Shown: positions 33,590-44,792, numbered from the stretch's first letter. The stretch is DNA of 64,000 nucleotides from Paraphysomonas bandaiensis (GCA_965644295.1 CBFFRP010000147.1:1-64000); one strand, 5' to 3'. The notes: a model not told the origin generated them from the sequence alone. Numbers and translations: made by a program.

Positions 33590-35793
33590 TCATATGGAGA
33601 CATCCATCCTTGCCACGTCCGAGTTGGCATTCGTCGCACAATGTAACATGCAGTTTGATAAGCATCAAACCAGAACGACTTTGGAAGTCCAGATGCCGTC
33701 AACATCGTCAGTGTCATCTCCCCAATTGTTCGGAATTTCCTCTCAGACACCGCGTTGAGCTCTGGCGTGTCTCGTGTTGTATGTGACACCCGAGTCCCAT
33801 ATCGCTGCAACAGATACTCTCTTATCTGCTGACTAATAAGTTCGGATCCTCCATCGGCATGATACTCCACTATACGGTTCCACCCCTCGTACTTCACTAA
33901 GTGGACCTCGCACAAGTGTCGTAGACATTTGAACACCTCCTCTCCGCTTCGAGTCCTCAATCCATATTCCCATATCATCTTTGTTGCTAAGTCCGTGAAT
34001 AGGAGCACGTACTTATACCCTTGTCTGGATTCACAATTCAGGTAGACTGAGATGTCCGCTGTCACTCGTTCCAGAAACCTGACTGCGCTTAGCTCTTCGT
34101 TGTCCCGTGATTTGAACGAATGCCTGGTTATCTTCGCCTTGGCACACCATTTACACAGGGGTTTCTTGCAACTCTTCTCCTTTGCCTTCGAAAGGTGATG
34201 TCGTTGTAGTCCTGATCCTCTGAATAACATGTGTCGGTGAGCTTCTAATAACTTCGATTTCGAGACATGTCCAGTACGCTCATGTAAGCGATCCAACGCA
34301 TCTTGTCCTGTATTATCCGACAAATTTACCTCCTCCATCTGATTGCACATAGACACATTTGGCAGATTTAACACCTCCATCAAGTCCACATACGGCATTC
34401 CTCCATGCTCATCGTACTCTCCAGTCAACACCTCGTTTCCAGAGTCCAATTCCACGATTTTAGGCTTTCGAAGCAGTTGTAATCCGTATCCCATTGATCT
34501 CAGCATTCCTCCTGACACAATGTTCTTCACCGCTTCCTCACTAACTCTGATGTCTCTCCATTCCCCGAATGTACCAGCCCCCTGTGTCTCCAATTGAGAA
34601 CCCTTTCTAGTTAGTTGGATTGCCCCAAACTCAGGAGTAAATGACTCCAGTGCAATTTTATCCTTTACTATAAACAGTCTTTTACTTGCACAACTGTCCA
34701 GATATACACGAGGTTCTTCCGACGTATCCACCGATAGCAAAACCTCTTCTCCAAACATATTCGCTTCATCATCCGACGACTCTCCGTCGTTGACGTATTT
34801 CTTCCATTCTGTCTCGAATTTCCTGTTCGATTTTCGAGGATTCTCATTATCCGGGTTTTTTATGTTCTTCCGTTTTTTCGACTTGCACTGTCGGGCTTTA
34901 TGACTAAAATCTCCACAGATATGACAACCAGTATAATCCTTTGATCCTGGCTGCTGCACACTCTTCGAAGCCTTTTCCTTTGTCTTCCCTTTTCTTTTGA
35001 ACTTATCCATTTTTCTTTGTCGTTCCTTAGCATAACAATTCGCTGCTACATGTCCCTTCTTCCGACAAAATGAACAAACCACTGGCTCCTTCGACGCCGT
35101 AAAATTGATCTCTTCAGATTTGTCTCCCTTTAGTTTCTTCAGCTGCGTCATAGCCTCGTCATACTCTTCACAAGCCTCTTTCACCGAATCAAATGTAGTT
35201 GTTGCTTTAGGCATCATCGCTACCGACATCCATAAATCATGTAATTCCTCTATCTGCAGCGCTGCTTTTATCTTTGCTAATTTACTTGCCTCTGTCTGCG
35301 GTTGTCCCAATTTTATGAGCTTCTGGATTATACCGTTCAGTCGATCTACCCCAACAGACACCTTTTCCCCCGGCCTTATTTTGAACGAATGGTATTCTGC
35401 CGTAGTCTTCTCCAATACAGTCCCAATCTCGCCTCTGAACCTATCAACCAGTGTCTGAAGGAGCTCACTGGATAACACCTCCTTAGCAGGATCATCAGCA
35501 GGTAAAATTGCCTTCCCCTCCAAATATTGATTGGCTACCTCCAACACATCAGGGTCATGCTCGCAAGCCTCCCAAATAGTACTAACACAGGTATCATTAC
35601 GCTCTCTCCATGACTCTAAATTCCTTCCTCCGGCTGGCGGGTCCTCCAAGCCAAGATGGTTTCGGTTTTTCTTCATTAGATGCATCTTGATTTTTCTCGC
35701 TGAATAGTCTGCTTGGTTCTTGTCAAACCGTAGCTTCTTGTCATCTTCCCCATCCCTACAACTAGCATTCGCTACCATAACAGAAGTTGACAT
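33520..35793 (-). CDS. Copia gag-protease-integrase, 5' part
   Basis: Frame of 757 codons. The first ATG (35793) lies inside the 5' LTR; a second in-frame ATG (35778) sits exactly at the LTR/PBS junction. Gag region with two zinc knuckles (CSFCRKKGHVAANC and CHICGDFSHKARQC), the protease motif YLDSCASKRLF, the integrase His/Cys finger (HERTGHVSKSK, later CKWCAKAK) and the DDE core: first Asp in VTADISVY, second in YHADGGSE, Glu in NAVSERKFR. The frame is lost near SPYECVPGG, after which the integrase continues in another frame at 33589 and below. Apart from that lesion the element appears complete. Confidence 0.92.
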   Translation of the reverse strand: MSTSVMVANASCRDGEDDKKLRFDKNQADYSARKIKMHLMKKNRNHLGLEDPPAGGRNLESWRERNDTCVSTIWEACEHDPDVLEVANQYLEGKAILPADDPAKEVLSSELLQTLVDRFRGEIGTVLEKTTAEYHSFKIRPGEKVSVGVDRLNGIIQKLIKLGQPQTEASKLAKIKAALQIEELHDLWMSVAMMPKATTTFDSVKEACEEYDEAMTQLKKLKGDKSEEINFTASKEPVVCSFCRKKGHVAANCYAKERQRKMDKFKRKGKTKEKASKSVQQPGSKDYTGCHICGDFSHKARQCKSKKRKNIKNPDNENPRKSNRKFETEWKKYVNDGESSDDEANMFGEEVLLSVDTSEEPRVYLDSCASKRLFIVKDKIALESFTPEFGAIQLTRKGSQLETQGAGTFGEWRDIRVSEEAVKNIVSGGMLRSMGYGLQLLRKPKIVELDSGNEVLTGEYDEHGGMPYVDLMEVLNLPNVSMCNQMEEVNLSDNTGQDALDRLHERTGHVSKSKLLEAHRHMLFRGSGLQRHHLSKAKEKSCKKPLCKWCAKAKITRHSFKSRDNEELSAVRFLERVTADISVYLNCESRQGYKYVLLFTDLATKMIWEYGLRTRSGEEVFKCLRHLCEVHLVKYEGWNRIVEYHADGGSELISQQIREYLLQRYGTRVSHTTRDTPELNAVSERKFRTIGEMTLTMLTASGLPKSFWFDAYQTACYIVRRMPTRTWQGWMSPYECVPGGAFPAYRGYGNGGAKHMC
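35765..35777 (-). other. Primer-binding site
   Basis: On the element strand TGGTAGCGAATGC follows the 5' LTR with no gap. The first seven bases fit a tRNA 3' end of initiator-Met type (TGGTAGC), as is usual in copia elements. Confidence 0.7.
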
Positions 35794-36070
35794 TATTTGC
35801 TAAGGTTTACTATTCTCAACTGATAAGATGAAATTATAAACATTACATGATAAAGAACCTAAGTTGTGTTCGATGTGTTCAACACCATTCATTTACTACT
35901 ATAGTGTACAAACCACCCACTCAGTGATCGTATCCTGTATAGTCATCCACTTCTACTTCAGTTTCATACTACATAATATAATGTACTAATTACATATATA
36001 TCTTTCGATCCTTGCATCTCACATAATACTGCACTCAATTGCAAGTATATAGAATCTTCAGATCTCAACA
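35778..36070 (-). repeat. 5' LTR of the copia element
   Basis: 293 bp, identical by eye over its whole length to 30778-31070. Confidence 0.97.
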
Positions 36071-36244
36071 ATTTTGTCACACCAATATTGGCGTACATAC
36101 CAAAAGTCAAGTAGTGGATGAAAAATCTAGTAATTAGTTAATTTCGAATTTGAGAATATCAAAAGAAGGCTGACTAGTAGGTGTTTGTGGTGGTATATAT
36201 TTACCTCTAGTAATTACTCAAACATCATGATAATATAGCTCATT

Positions 36245-36321
36245 CCAGGGCCTGATAACCATTAATGGCCCATTAATGGTAGTCCAGTTCCTGGCATTAA
36301 TGGTTACCAGTCAGGCCCTGG
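36245..36321. repeat. Small foldback element (family R2)
   Basis: 77 bp with inverted ends CCAGGGCCTGATAACCATTA and TAATGGTTACCAGTCAGGCC, so it can fold almost completely on itself. Other members are at 22585, about 43030 and 54827. Confidence 0.75.
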
Positions 36322-36676
36322 CTCATTCTACCAAAAAACGGAAAAAGGGCGTTGATGCTAACATTTATATTATAAAACGGGCAGCTGTACTATAGAGTTT
36401 TGAGTACACTCTTCTACTGATGTGTATATTATATAATATGTAAAAATTATTATAATATTGTATAATATATTATAGTTATATATTAATATGATCATTACAT
36501 CATAATATTCTAACATTCTAACACACAGGTAATAAGGATGGCATAATACTGTCCCGCGTTTAAACTCTTGGACAAGATAGTAGTAATACGATACTACATA
36601 TCCCTAGATATTGCAGCTTATCCTCATCATCATGCTGCTAAACAACTAGAATATCTAGAATAATATATATATTATA

Positions 36677-36697
36677 GGGTTAGGGTTAGGGTTAGGT
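36677..36697 (+). repeat. Interstitial telomere-like repeat
   Basis: Three GGGTTA units followed by GG, flanked by AT-rich DNA (TATATATTATA on both sides). Confidence 0.85.
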
Positions 36698-37657
36698 TTT
36701 ATATATTATAGTAACCTCACTTTTATATATATCTTACTTTATAAGCGATTATAGCACAACAACAACCAAATATGATATCGAAGATTGTCCGAGAATGCAC
36801 TCGGAAGAACACTCTGCCATCAAGGTTTTGGCCATCATCGTTCCTTAGTATTATAGTAGTGAATGCCTGATTATTATTCTACTATTCAGTACTACAAAAT
36901 GGCTGCAACAAACATCAAGGTGCAGCCACTTCTACATTTTATGTCTTGTGGATGAATTCTTAGGTGAGAATCTATCTACTATCTATGCAGTCTGAGTGGA
37001 TACTGTTATTAGTTTTCAACAGTAGATCATTCAGGGCTCCCACAGATTTCGTAAGTGATAATTATGAATTAAAGAAGGTTACACTTTGAATATGTGAGTG
37101 GCTATATATGTCATTGATGATCTAAGATCTCAGTACTTGTGTGCGATTTGTACGTAGGATATCATTATTGTAAGTTATATTAGCTCTGATCGAACCTAGA
37201 AGTACACTTAGTAGCATGAATTCAGATGTATCTCAAGACATATCAAAGTATTCAAGAGAAAAAATAAAATACTTCTGTAATTTAGTCAAAGATAAATATC
37301 ATATTGTAAACACTTTCGCTGCAAAGCAATACGCTTTGATAGTATCTTCAAAGCAAAGAAATAAGATGAATATCACATTTAGTTAAGCTATTACATGGTG
37401 TAAGGCACACATACTTTCACATGGCAATGGTATTCCATAACCTCTACTACATGCCATTTAAATCATCCACAAAACAAAAAACATGCATAAAGTGCGAATG
37501 ACAATATGAGTACAAAGTATTGAAGGCACTGCATTTACAAAACCTACGAGCGAATTACTTCCTCAGCGTGGATACAGCATTTGGTCTAGCGACAGGCGGC
37601 GGCAGGAAAATGAAACTGAGGTATGTCTAATTTACAAGCAGAGATGCAAGAGGAAGT

Positions 37658-40150
37658 CTACCCTTCAGCTCCTGGTGCTGTCACGGGTGAGCTGTTGGAC
37701 GGCCAGTGGATTGGATCCGCAGATCTAACCTCCATGCTGGAAGATGGCGTCCCTGGAATGTTGCCATCAACTGTCCCCACTACAGCGCTATATGCCCCTG
37801 TAGGAGGTGGGAACGAAATGTGCCGCGGGGAGCTGCATGGCTGAGCAGCTGTCCCAAACAAAGGAGTGGACATACGTTGCTCAGAAATGTCTGACGACTT
37901 TGACGAATACGTTGGCAGTTGCTGACCTTGTATCGGACAGAAAGATTTTGCCTGGAATATTATGGGCGAGGGTTCACATACTTTGGCCTCTGACAAAGTA
38001 GGACAGGGGATACTAGTGTCCACTGCCTTTACAATGGGAACAATGAGTAGATCTTCAGCTGTAGGACGATTGGAAGGACAAGGACTCATCATTGAGCCTA
38101 CGATGTCGCAGAGAGTCTCTGGCCTACACCCACCCACATCTTGACCTAATACATTAAGACATTTTCCTCCTCTGAGATCATGCCAGAAGTCCCCTCCATA
38201 TGGTAGTACGTCGATAACTGGTACAAGGCAGAGTTCATACAGGAACAGTCCTAATGAGAATATATCTGCCGACGGGTGGCGCTCTGAGGAGTTCAGCAAC
38301 TCCTCCGGAAGGTATCGGGTATCTCCTTCATGTCCTTCATCAGCCCCCCCTCCTACTCGGGTTGCAATGCCGAAGTCAGCAATTTTAAGTGTCCCGTCAA
38401 TCCCAATAAGTATATTTTGGGGTTTTATGTCAAGGTGCACAATGTTGTGCATGTGGACATGGTGAAGTCCACGTAACACGTCATGTAGCATTCGTACAAC
38501 TGTATTGGTACTTATCACCTCTCCTCTTCGAGCAACTGTCTCCATCATTTCCCAAACAGATCCCCTCTCCGCCAACTCCATTTGCATGTACACAAACCCG
38601 TTCTCCTGCCAAGCCAGATGAAATTCTATAATGTATCTGCAAGGAGTGGCTCCAACAATTTGCATTATTCGTACTTCATTCAATATATTCTCTCTGTCCT
38701 GATGACTACGGAACTGCTTGTGGCTCTTCTTCACTGCGTAATGCTTCCCACTCGCTTTGCACGTGACCCGATACACTTCTGCAAATTGTCCTGAACCTAC
38801 AATCCCTTCATTACGGAAATCACGGCAAAAGTCCACCCCGGTGCAGGAAGTTGAAGCCTCAACTTTGTGCGTATTGCTCAGAGATACGAGGACCTCATTA
38901 TGTACCAACGAGCTTCCCCGACAAAAGAAAGGTGACAGTGCTTCTGATCCAAATAAGTCAGCGGTTGTTTCTCGCTCCTGTAGCATCCAAACAGAAGCTC
39001 GATCGGGAGTGGCAGGACACACTGGCGTTGTGTGCAGACTAGAGTGGAAATGGCTAGTGTTCAAGCGGTTCGAGTCGAATGCACTCTGATCAGGCAGTGG
39101 GCGTCCTACAGATGAGCTACTGCTCCTTCTGTCCCCGTCGCCCGATCTTCCCTTTAGCAAGTCCGGGGTGCCTATGTCATCAGTCAGTGGGGATCTAAGG
39201 TGTTGACCAACTTTTCCACTTCCATGCACGTAGTCTGGACTGTGAGCATTATCCGCGTGTGCTATCCTCTGATGCTGTGAACCCCCCAGCTGCTTGCCTG
39301 CTGAACTTTTCTGTTTCTTGTGTTGATGTGTATCCTGAACAGGGATATTTTTGATTGGTGCGACAGACCCGTCAAAACTAAGACTAGTGGATACTGGGGA
39401 TACTGCTCCACTGAAACGAATATCATGCGATCGGTAAGTTTCATCACTTTCATACCCGGAAGGGCACTCAACATTATTAGTTGCGCTTCTATATGACGCA
39501 ACGCCGGTCTCAAATTCATTTCCACCGCTGTTGTCTTCGCTCTGACAGTGGGTATCGAGGGAATGACATGGAGACCGAATGCACAGTTCATAGCATCCTC
39601 CACCTCCTGGAGTCAATTTCTGAATGTGAGATACATGTAATCTTCTAGGGTGAGATGAATAGGATGATATAGACGATAGGAGTGACCCCTCCTGGTCACG
39701 ATCTTCCCCATCATCAGAGTGGGAATGCTCATGCTCTGTAAGGTTGGAATAGCAGCATCCATTGTCTGACATTCTGGAGACATCAAGAGACAAGAATGTA
39801 TCGGATGAAAATGAGGAATATATTCCCATACTCGTGTGATCACCATAATCATCTTCACATTGTGAATCAAAGGAACTATCAGTGTTGGTCGCATTGGACG
39901 GGTCAGTGGCTACGGAGATTGATGTACCAGCTATCTCCTCAATTCGAATCGACGACTTAGTGTTATCCATGCAGTTCAAGGTCAAGGCATCTAATGTACC
40001 GGGTTTGAACTTCTGCTTAATAGGCGACAATGCGGTCCCCTCCGCCTCACCCTCATACAGACTGCTGGGCTCCATCTCATCCTCTGAGGAGTTGTTTAAA
40101 CTAATACCGTGGAGTCTCTTCCTCTTGGGGCTGTGATGTATGGCTATCAT
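37658..40150 (-). CDS. Wee1/Myt1-type inhibitory cell-cycle kinase
   Basis: Single-exon frame of 830 aa, ATG at 40150. Wee1-family kinases phosphorylate the Tyr (and Thr) in the Gly loop of Cdk1 and hold cells before mitosis. The N-terminal 440 residues are low-complexity and Ser/Asp/Gly-rich, typical of a regulatory region, and start with a basic KRKR. The kinase domain (about 445-725) has the Gly loop VGSGQFAEVY (from 451), AVKKS, the family-diagnostic HLDIKPQN (Asp574, Leu instead of Arg in HRD), DFG at 592-594, EGDTRYLPEELL as activation segment end, and ADIFSLGLFLYE. The segment DFWHDLRGGK also resembles Wee1 (DQWHEIRQG). Wee1 versus Myt1 is not decided: no membrane segment is evident after the kinase, which leans to Wee1. 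It is divergent from the Rpn11 gene. Confidence 0.88.
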   Translation of the reverse strand: MIAIHHSPKRKRLHGISLNNSSEDEMEPSSLYEGEAEGTALSPIKQKFKPGTLDALTLNCMDNTKSSIRIEEIAGTSISVATDPSNATNTDSSFDSQCEDDYGDHTSMGIYSSFSSDTFLSLDVSRMSDNGCCYSNLTEHEHSHSDDGEDRDQEGSLLSSISSYSSHPRRLHVSHIQKLTPGGGGCYELCIRSPCHSLDTHCQSEDNSGGNEFETGVASYRSATNNVECPSGYESDETYRSHDIRFSGAVSPVSTSLSFDGSVAPIKNIPVQDTHQHKKQKSSAGKQLGGSQHQRIAHADNAHSPDYVHGSGKVGQHLRSPLTDDIGTPDLLKGRSGDGDRRSSSSSVGRPLPDQSAFDSNRLNTSHFHSSLHTTPVCPATPDRASVWMLQERETTADLFGSEALSPFFCRGSSLVHNEVLVSLSNTHKVEASTSCTGVDFCRDFRNEGIVGSGQFAEVYRVTCKASGKHYAVKKSHKQFRSHQDRENILNEVRIMQIVGATPCRYIIEFHLAWQENGFVYMQMELAERGSVWEMMETVARRGEVISTNTVVRMLHDVLRGLHHVHMHNIVHLDIKPQNILIGIDGTLKIADFGIATRVGGGADEGHEGDTRYLPEELLNSSERHPSADIFSLGLFLYELCLVPVIDVLPYGGDFWHDLRGGKCLNVLGQDVGGCRPETLCDIVGSMMSPCPSNRPTAEDLLIVPIVKAVDTSIPCPTLSEAKVCEPSPIIFQAKSFCPIQGQQLPTYSSKSSDISEQRMSTPLFGTAAQPCSSPRHISFPPPTGAYSAVVGTVDGNIPGTPSSSMEVRSADPIHWPSNSSPVTAPGAEG

Positions 40151-40910
40151 GGGCTGACAGACAGTTAAACAGATAGATGGAGATGTTAATGAACAATGAG
40201 ATCAGCTCAGTGTACTCTGAGAGGCACTGCCAACCTATGAAGAGTATTCGGTGCTACATTGGACAGATACGATTCTATAATATCTTTAAGGAGGTATATC
40301 GTCAGTCCATACCACCGATCTATGTGTCTATGTATGTGTCTATATGTGTCTATGTACGTGTGCGAGGGTATCTATAGTATCAGCTATCAAATAGTTGTGT
40401 CCACATTAGACAATCCGCCAAATTCTATATACCAGAATATGGTACTGTATACTTCACTTCACTCGCACGAAGAGCGTATCATTCAGCGACTCGAGATGGG
40501 AATGTACTAGTCTTGTATATGGGGAGGGGCATACGGGTGCAGCGTCACCTTCAACAGAAATATTAACTGAAGAACACGCACTTGTACTGAGAATATCTTT
40601 AACAGACACACTTTTTTTTTACATTATTTTATTTGTTGTCTTATGTATTAACTGTATTATTTTAACTGTATTATGAGTCTGTATTACGATTTCTCCAGTG
40701 ATGCTGCTGGTGCTGTTGAGTAGGAGACAAACAGGCAGATAGAACAAACGTGCATGCATGCATACATACATGCATACGTACATAGCGTATAGCTATACGG
40801 TTTATGTATGCAGCATTGCTCATGACTATCACGTCAAGCTCGAGCTATACACACACTCTACCAGCAACACTGATACAGATAAGCGAAACACTTCGTACAA
40901 GAGATTAACC
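40151..40910. promoter_or_regulatory. Divergent intergenic region (Wee1-type kinase / Rpn11)
   Basis: 760 bp between start codons. Contains a small imperfect repeat of GTGTCTATGTAT units (40320-40365), a T9 run near 40612 and CATGCATGCATACATACATG-type alternation near 40750. Probable shared promoter; no specific factor site is claimed. Confidence 0.4.
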
Positions 40911-42065
40911 ATGAATATACAACAAATGCAACAACTGCTGGGCCGGGGAGCACCAGCCGGAGGCCCTGCTGCTGACACACCTCTCCCTGACACTGCAGAG
41001 AAGGTCCAGATATCTTCCCTCTCCTTGTTGAAAATGCTGAAGCATGGTACTCATTCCATCATTAGAAGTAACTGTTTAATGTGAAACAGGTCGCGCTGGT
41101 GTTCCTATGGAGGTGATGGGGCTCATGCTTGGACAGTTTGTAGACGAGTATACCATCACGTGTGTCGACGTGTTCGCCATGCCGCAGGTCTGTTTTATCT
41201 ATTACGCATTGAGTTGGAGTAGACCTTATAATGCCAAATACAGCATGGTACTGGTGTAAGTGTTGAGGCTGTGGACCCAGTCTTTCAGACCAATATGCTC
41301 GACATGCTTAAGCAGACAGGACGCCCTGAGATGGTAGTTGGATGGTATCATTCCCACCCGGGATTCGGATGCTGGCTCTCTGGAGTCGATATGAACACAC
41401 AACAGTCCTTTGAACAGCTGAATCCCAGGGCGGTATGTATTATAGTAAACTGGCGTACGTAGTTTCTGGTTTATATATGGTGTACAATCGCGCTATCGAT
41501 GATTGCTCATCCGAAATGGTGCCTTGTCTTGACAGGCTGTTTATAGGCTGCAGTTGTGATCGATCCAGTGCAGAGTGTTAAGGGTAAAGTAGTTATTGAC
41601 GCCTTCCGTATGATCGCCTCTGGCCCGCAGATGATGATGGCCCTTCCTACTGAACCCCGTCAGACCACCTCTAACATTGGGTTTCTCAAGAAGCCCACTA
41701 TTCAAGCACGTATTCACGGACTGGACAAGTACTACTACTCTCTGGTCATAGACTGGCGCAAGAATGACCTTGAAGAGCAAATTCTTCAGAACCTTAACAA
41801 AAAGGATTGGACTGCTGGCCTGTTGGTAAAGCGATTTGAAGATCACAAAAAGGCAACCGAAGCCTTGTTGGAAGACATGGCCCATCTTTCCAAAGGCTAT
41901 TGTGATAGGGTAAAGGAGGAGGAAGGGAGGACACCGGAGGAAGTTGAAGTTATGAATGTTGGTAAAGTTGATCCCAAGAAACACCTAGAGAATGATGTAA
42001 ACGAGCTCCTAGCTAGCTCTATTGTGCAGTGCCTGGGAACCATGATTGACACAGTAGTCTTTTAG
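40911..42065 (+). CDS. PSMD14: 26S proteasome deubiquitinase Rpn11/PSMD14
   Basis: Four exons: 40911-41046, 41090-41187, 41244-41432, 41547-42065 (313 aa, human 310). Lid subunit of the 19S particle that removes ubiquitin chains from substrates as they are committed to degradation. The zinc metalloprotease (JAMM) signature is intact: Glu53 in EVMGLMLG, then [17 protein letters not shown] with His114, His116, Ser124 and Asp127, each one residue beyond the human numbering. The N-terminus has the typical Gly/Pro/Ala-rich stretch ([20 protein letters not shown]). The C-terminus ends with the helix [21 protein letters not shown]. Introns are 43, 56 and 114 nt; the 43-nt intron is the shortest in the window. 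The acceptor at 41546 was chosen because it restores [11 protein letters not shown] with the expected length. Confidence 0.96.
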
Positions 42066-42418
42066 GGTGAAGGGTGTGTCGTGATATAGATTCGCAAAAG
42101 CCTATTTTGAAGAGTATATGGAGGTTGTAGGGATTTTCAGTTCAATAGAGTAGTTCGACTGTAATATACGGAGTAATTCATTTTGAAGATAATGGTTTGT
42201 GTCCGGTGCGTAGTTTCGACGTTTCGACGGCAATCCGTAGCCAGTAGCCAGTGAAAGGGTTGGCGCCTTGATGTAGTTAGTTGTTGTCATGTACTACTAG
42301 TATCGCAGTCTGTTGTCAAGGAAGGAGTTGCGATAAAGATGAATACACTATTCGCAAAGCTGCATATTATATATTGATATACGACAGGATATCATAATAT
42401 ATATATCACTCTAATACT
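42066..42418. other. 3' flank of Rpn11
   Basis: AT-rich, no supported feature. Confidence 0.4.
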
Positions 42419-43484
42419 ATACTGAAAGTCTTTTATTTAGCAATAGGCGTTAAAAGCCTGCACCGATTTAGTAGCTAGATGAATGCTAGTCAACCTAGAT
42501 AGACCTCTACCTACTAATTACTACAAACTCTATTATCCTACTATTTAACGCTACGGAAGCTGCTTGTGCGTCGCCGCAAGTACCAAGGTGCAACCACTTC
42601 CGTTCTGAGTCCTTAAGGTGAACATCCCAAATGTTTGACTTCAGCAGGCAGCCCAATACCCCGGTTACCCTTCAGGTGGGCCCTGTCCCGGATGCCTTTG
42701 TGGTGGGCCCATTTCCGGAGGCCTGTGTATTCGTCAGGGCCCAAAGACGTCTACACAAGTGACACGTATTGGTGTCCCTTGTACCACACAAGCATTCGGC
42801 TATGAGTGGGCAGAAGAATATCTGCTGACTATGTTTGCGTCGCACGTTAGTTTCCCAGAAAGAATCTCTCCAGTACTTATCCCCCAGAACACCACACGAA
42901 AAGGTGCGAGTCCGACTTTGTTGAGGGACTCTCATAATATACAACACAATCGATAGTTGCTCCAAGCGACGCGAATTTCTCAATCAGTAACATTTAAACA
43001 ATGCTGATTATTAATCACATTACCTAATCCAGGGCCTGGTAACCATTAATCATAACGCTACTAGTAATAGCCACTACTGGGAAATTAATGGTAAACCCAC
43101 TTTTTGCCGTGTGGTACAAGGGACACTAATTAGTGCCACTTGTAATAGACATCATGTTTTTGTTTCTGCCTTTTGACGAATAGTCAGGCATCCGGGAAAA
43201 TGGGCCCACCTCTAGAGGATAACAGGGGTATTGGGCTCCCTATACTAAAGTCAAGCATTCGGGCTGTTCACCTTAAGAACTATTAAATTCCTGAAGTCAG
43301 CAGATGTCAGAAATATCAACATTATGCTTGCTCATTGCGATTGCTTTGAGTGATAGAGCGCGAGTGGTTGCACCTTGGTGTTTGCGGTGACGCACAAGCA
43401 GCTTCTGTATAGCGTTAAATAATATATAGTAGGGTATTTAAGCATTGACTCTTCAACGCCTAATGCTGATAACAAGACATTCTA
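42419..43484. repeat. Foldback repeat R1, copies d (plus) and e (minus) as one palindrome
   Basis: 42419-42928 is a long plus-oriented R1 copy (ACTGAAAGTCTTTTATTTAG to CCGACTTTGTTGAGGGA). 43111-43481 is a diverged minus-oriented copy (GTGGTACAAGGGACAC to TTCAACGCCTAATGCTGATA) with about 100 bp of extra sequence. Together they form an imperfect inverted repeat of about 1.07 kb around a centre of about 180 bp that also holds a partial R2 element (from about 43030). This suggests the intact R1 element is itself a foldback. Confidence 0.7.
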
Positions 43485-44792
43485 GTGGAATCATAATGTA
43501 TGTTATGATAGTTTAATATGATGCAAAGGCACAAGAGCTCGCGGAGCAGAGTAACAGCTAATTGTCTATTACTTGGCACAGGTTGTAGTCAATTATAATT
43601 GCGATTAGTACTTATACTTGGTAACTCAATTAATTGTAATCTATAATTGATTTTAAACTACGTACTTATATACAGCTATACAGCCTTGGCGCTTACACGC
43701 CCATTGCTAATAATAAGACATTCACTACTAATCCATAGTTTTACCATACAATCAATTGCTTTCTACCGCTGGAATATTGTATGTATACAGGTTGTATATG
43801 ATTTATTATTAAAGGTTACCTGTGTCACACTAATAATAATATATATATATATATATACAGTAGCTACCAACATAGCTTGCTCGGCTATCATTTCATTCCA
43901 GAGGCGACAACTCATACGTAAAAACATGGGAGCTCTAAAAGCGGAGTATTCATAAATTAGTCATAATACCATAGCTGTGCTGAATAATCTTTCAACCTTA
44001 TTGTTTTTTTGGGCTTGTGGCATGCAAGTGTTTCATGCTGTAAAAAGGCGTAATTGCTTCAGCTACAGTACCTAATACTATCAATCAAACACTGGCCCTG
44101 TGTTGACACTCTGAAATGATCCATCACTGTTCGCTGTCATAAACACCTTCTTACCCCTTGAGAACATATATTAATTTGATCCTTTTTCGTCAGGCGTTAG
44201 GTTATATCAGACTTCGTTACCACCTTGCATGCTATGTTGTGTAGTACCGCTTATGATTACGTACAGTAGATACATATTTAAATTGAAGGCATTAACAGTA
44301 TTCCAACTAGTTGCAATAATTGACAATTAATAAAATAATTTTTTAATCAATTATAATTATTATTCGCTGTCCAATTTCAATTATTGTAATGATGCCAATA
44401 ATTGACTATCAATTGTTACACAGCCCTGCTAACGAGTAGAGTGTTACTGGCTGGCGACATCCTACATCGATGCAGAGAATAGATAGCATTGATAGAAACG
44501 CAGTAACACTTACGCTGGATATATAGTGTAGATGTGTATGTTATAGCAACGTTAAAAACAATGATCATGGAACATTTATGTTTAATGATACTGTGGCAAA
44601 GAAAACAAATAAAAAAATATATGCATGAAGTCGAAGCTATTCAGAGTAGTTCCTCTTTCTCATGACTGTGCTGCCGCAATATACCTCTACTTCATCAACC
44701 TGTGACAAGAAGTTATAACATGAAGTAGGTGGTATCATCACATTGGTGTGCTATCGTTGTCATACAGAACACTATCAACTTATAGATTGTAA
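43485..44792. other. Intergenic, AT-rich
   Basis: A 102-codon frame at 43647-43955 includes repeat-derived and TATATA sequence and is not accepted. No gene is supported. Confidence 0.45.

Larger units (their letters stand above)
30773..36075 (-). mobile_element. Full-length Ty1/copia retrotransposon with target duplication
   Basis: Element 30778-36070 (5,293 bp), transcribed on the minus strand, flanked by a perfect 5-bp duplication ATTTT (30773-30777 and 36071-36075). The two 293-bp LTRs are identical, so insertion is recent. Internal order on the minus strand: PBS, gag, protease, integrase, reverse transcriptase, RNase H, PPT (copia order, integrase before RT). It inserted 23 bp beyond the solo LTR at 30408-30749. 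Confidence 0.97.
36076..37657. other. Intergenic, AT-rich, with small repeats
   Basis: 3' flank of the Wee1-type gene and copia flank. It holds an R2 foldback element (36245-36321) and a telomere-like array (36677-36697, listed separately). No gene is supported. Confidence 0.5.

Noticed and set aside
37623-38144. Several plus-strand frames under the Wee1-type gene
   Set aside because: Antisense shadows of a long kinase frame with conserved motifs.
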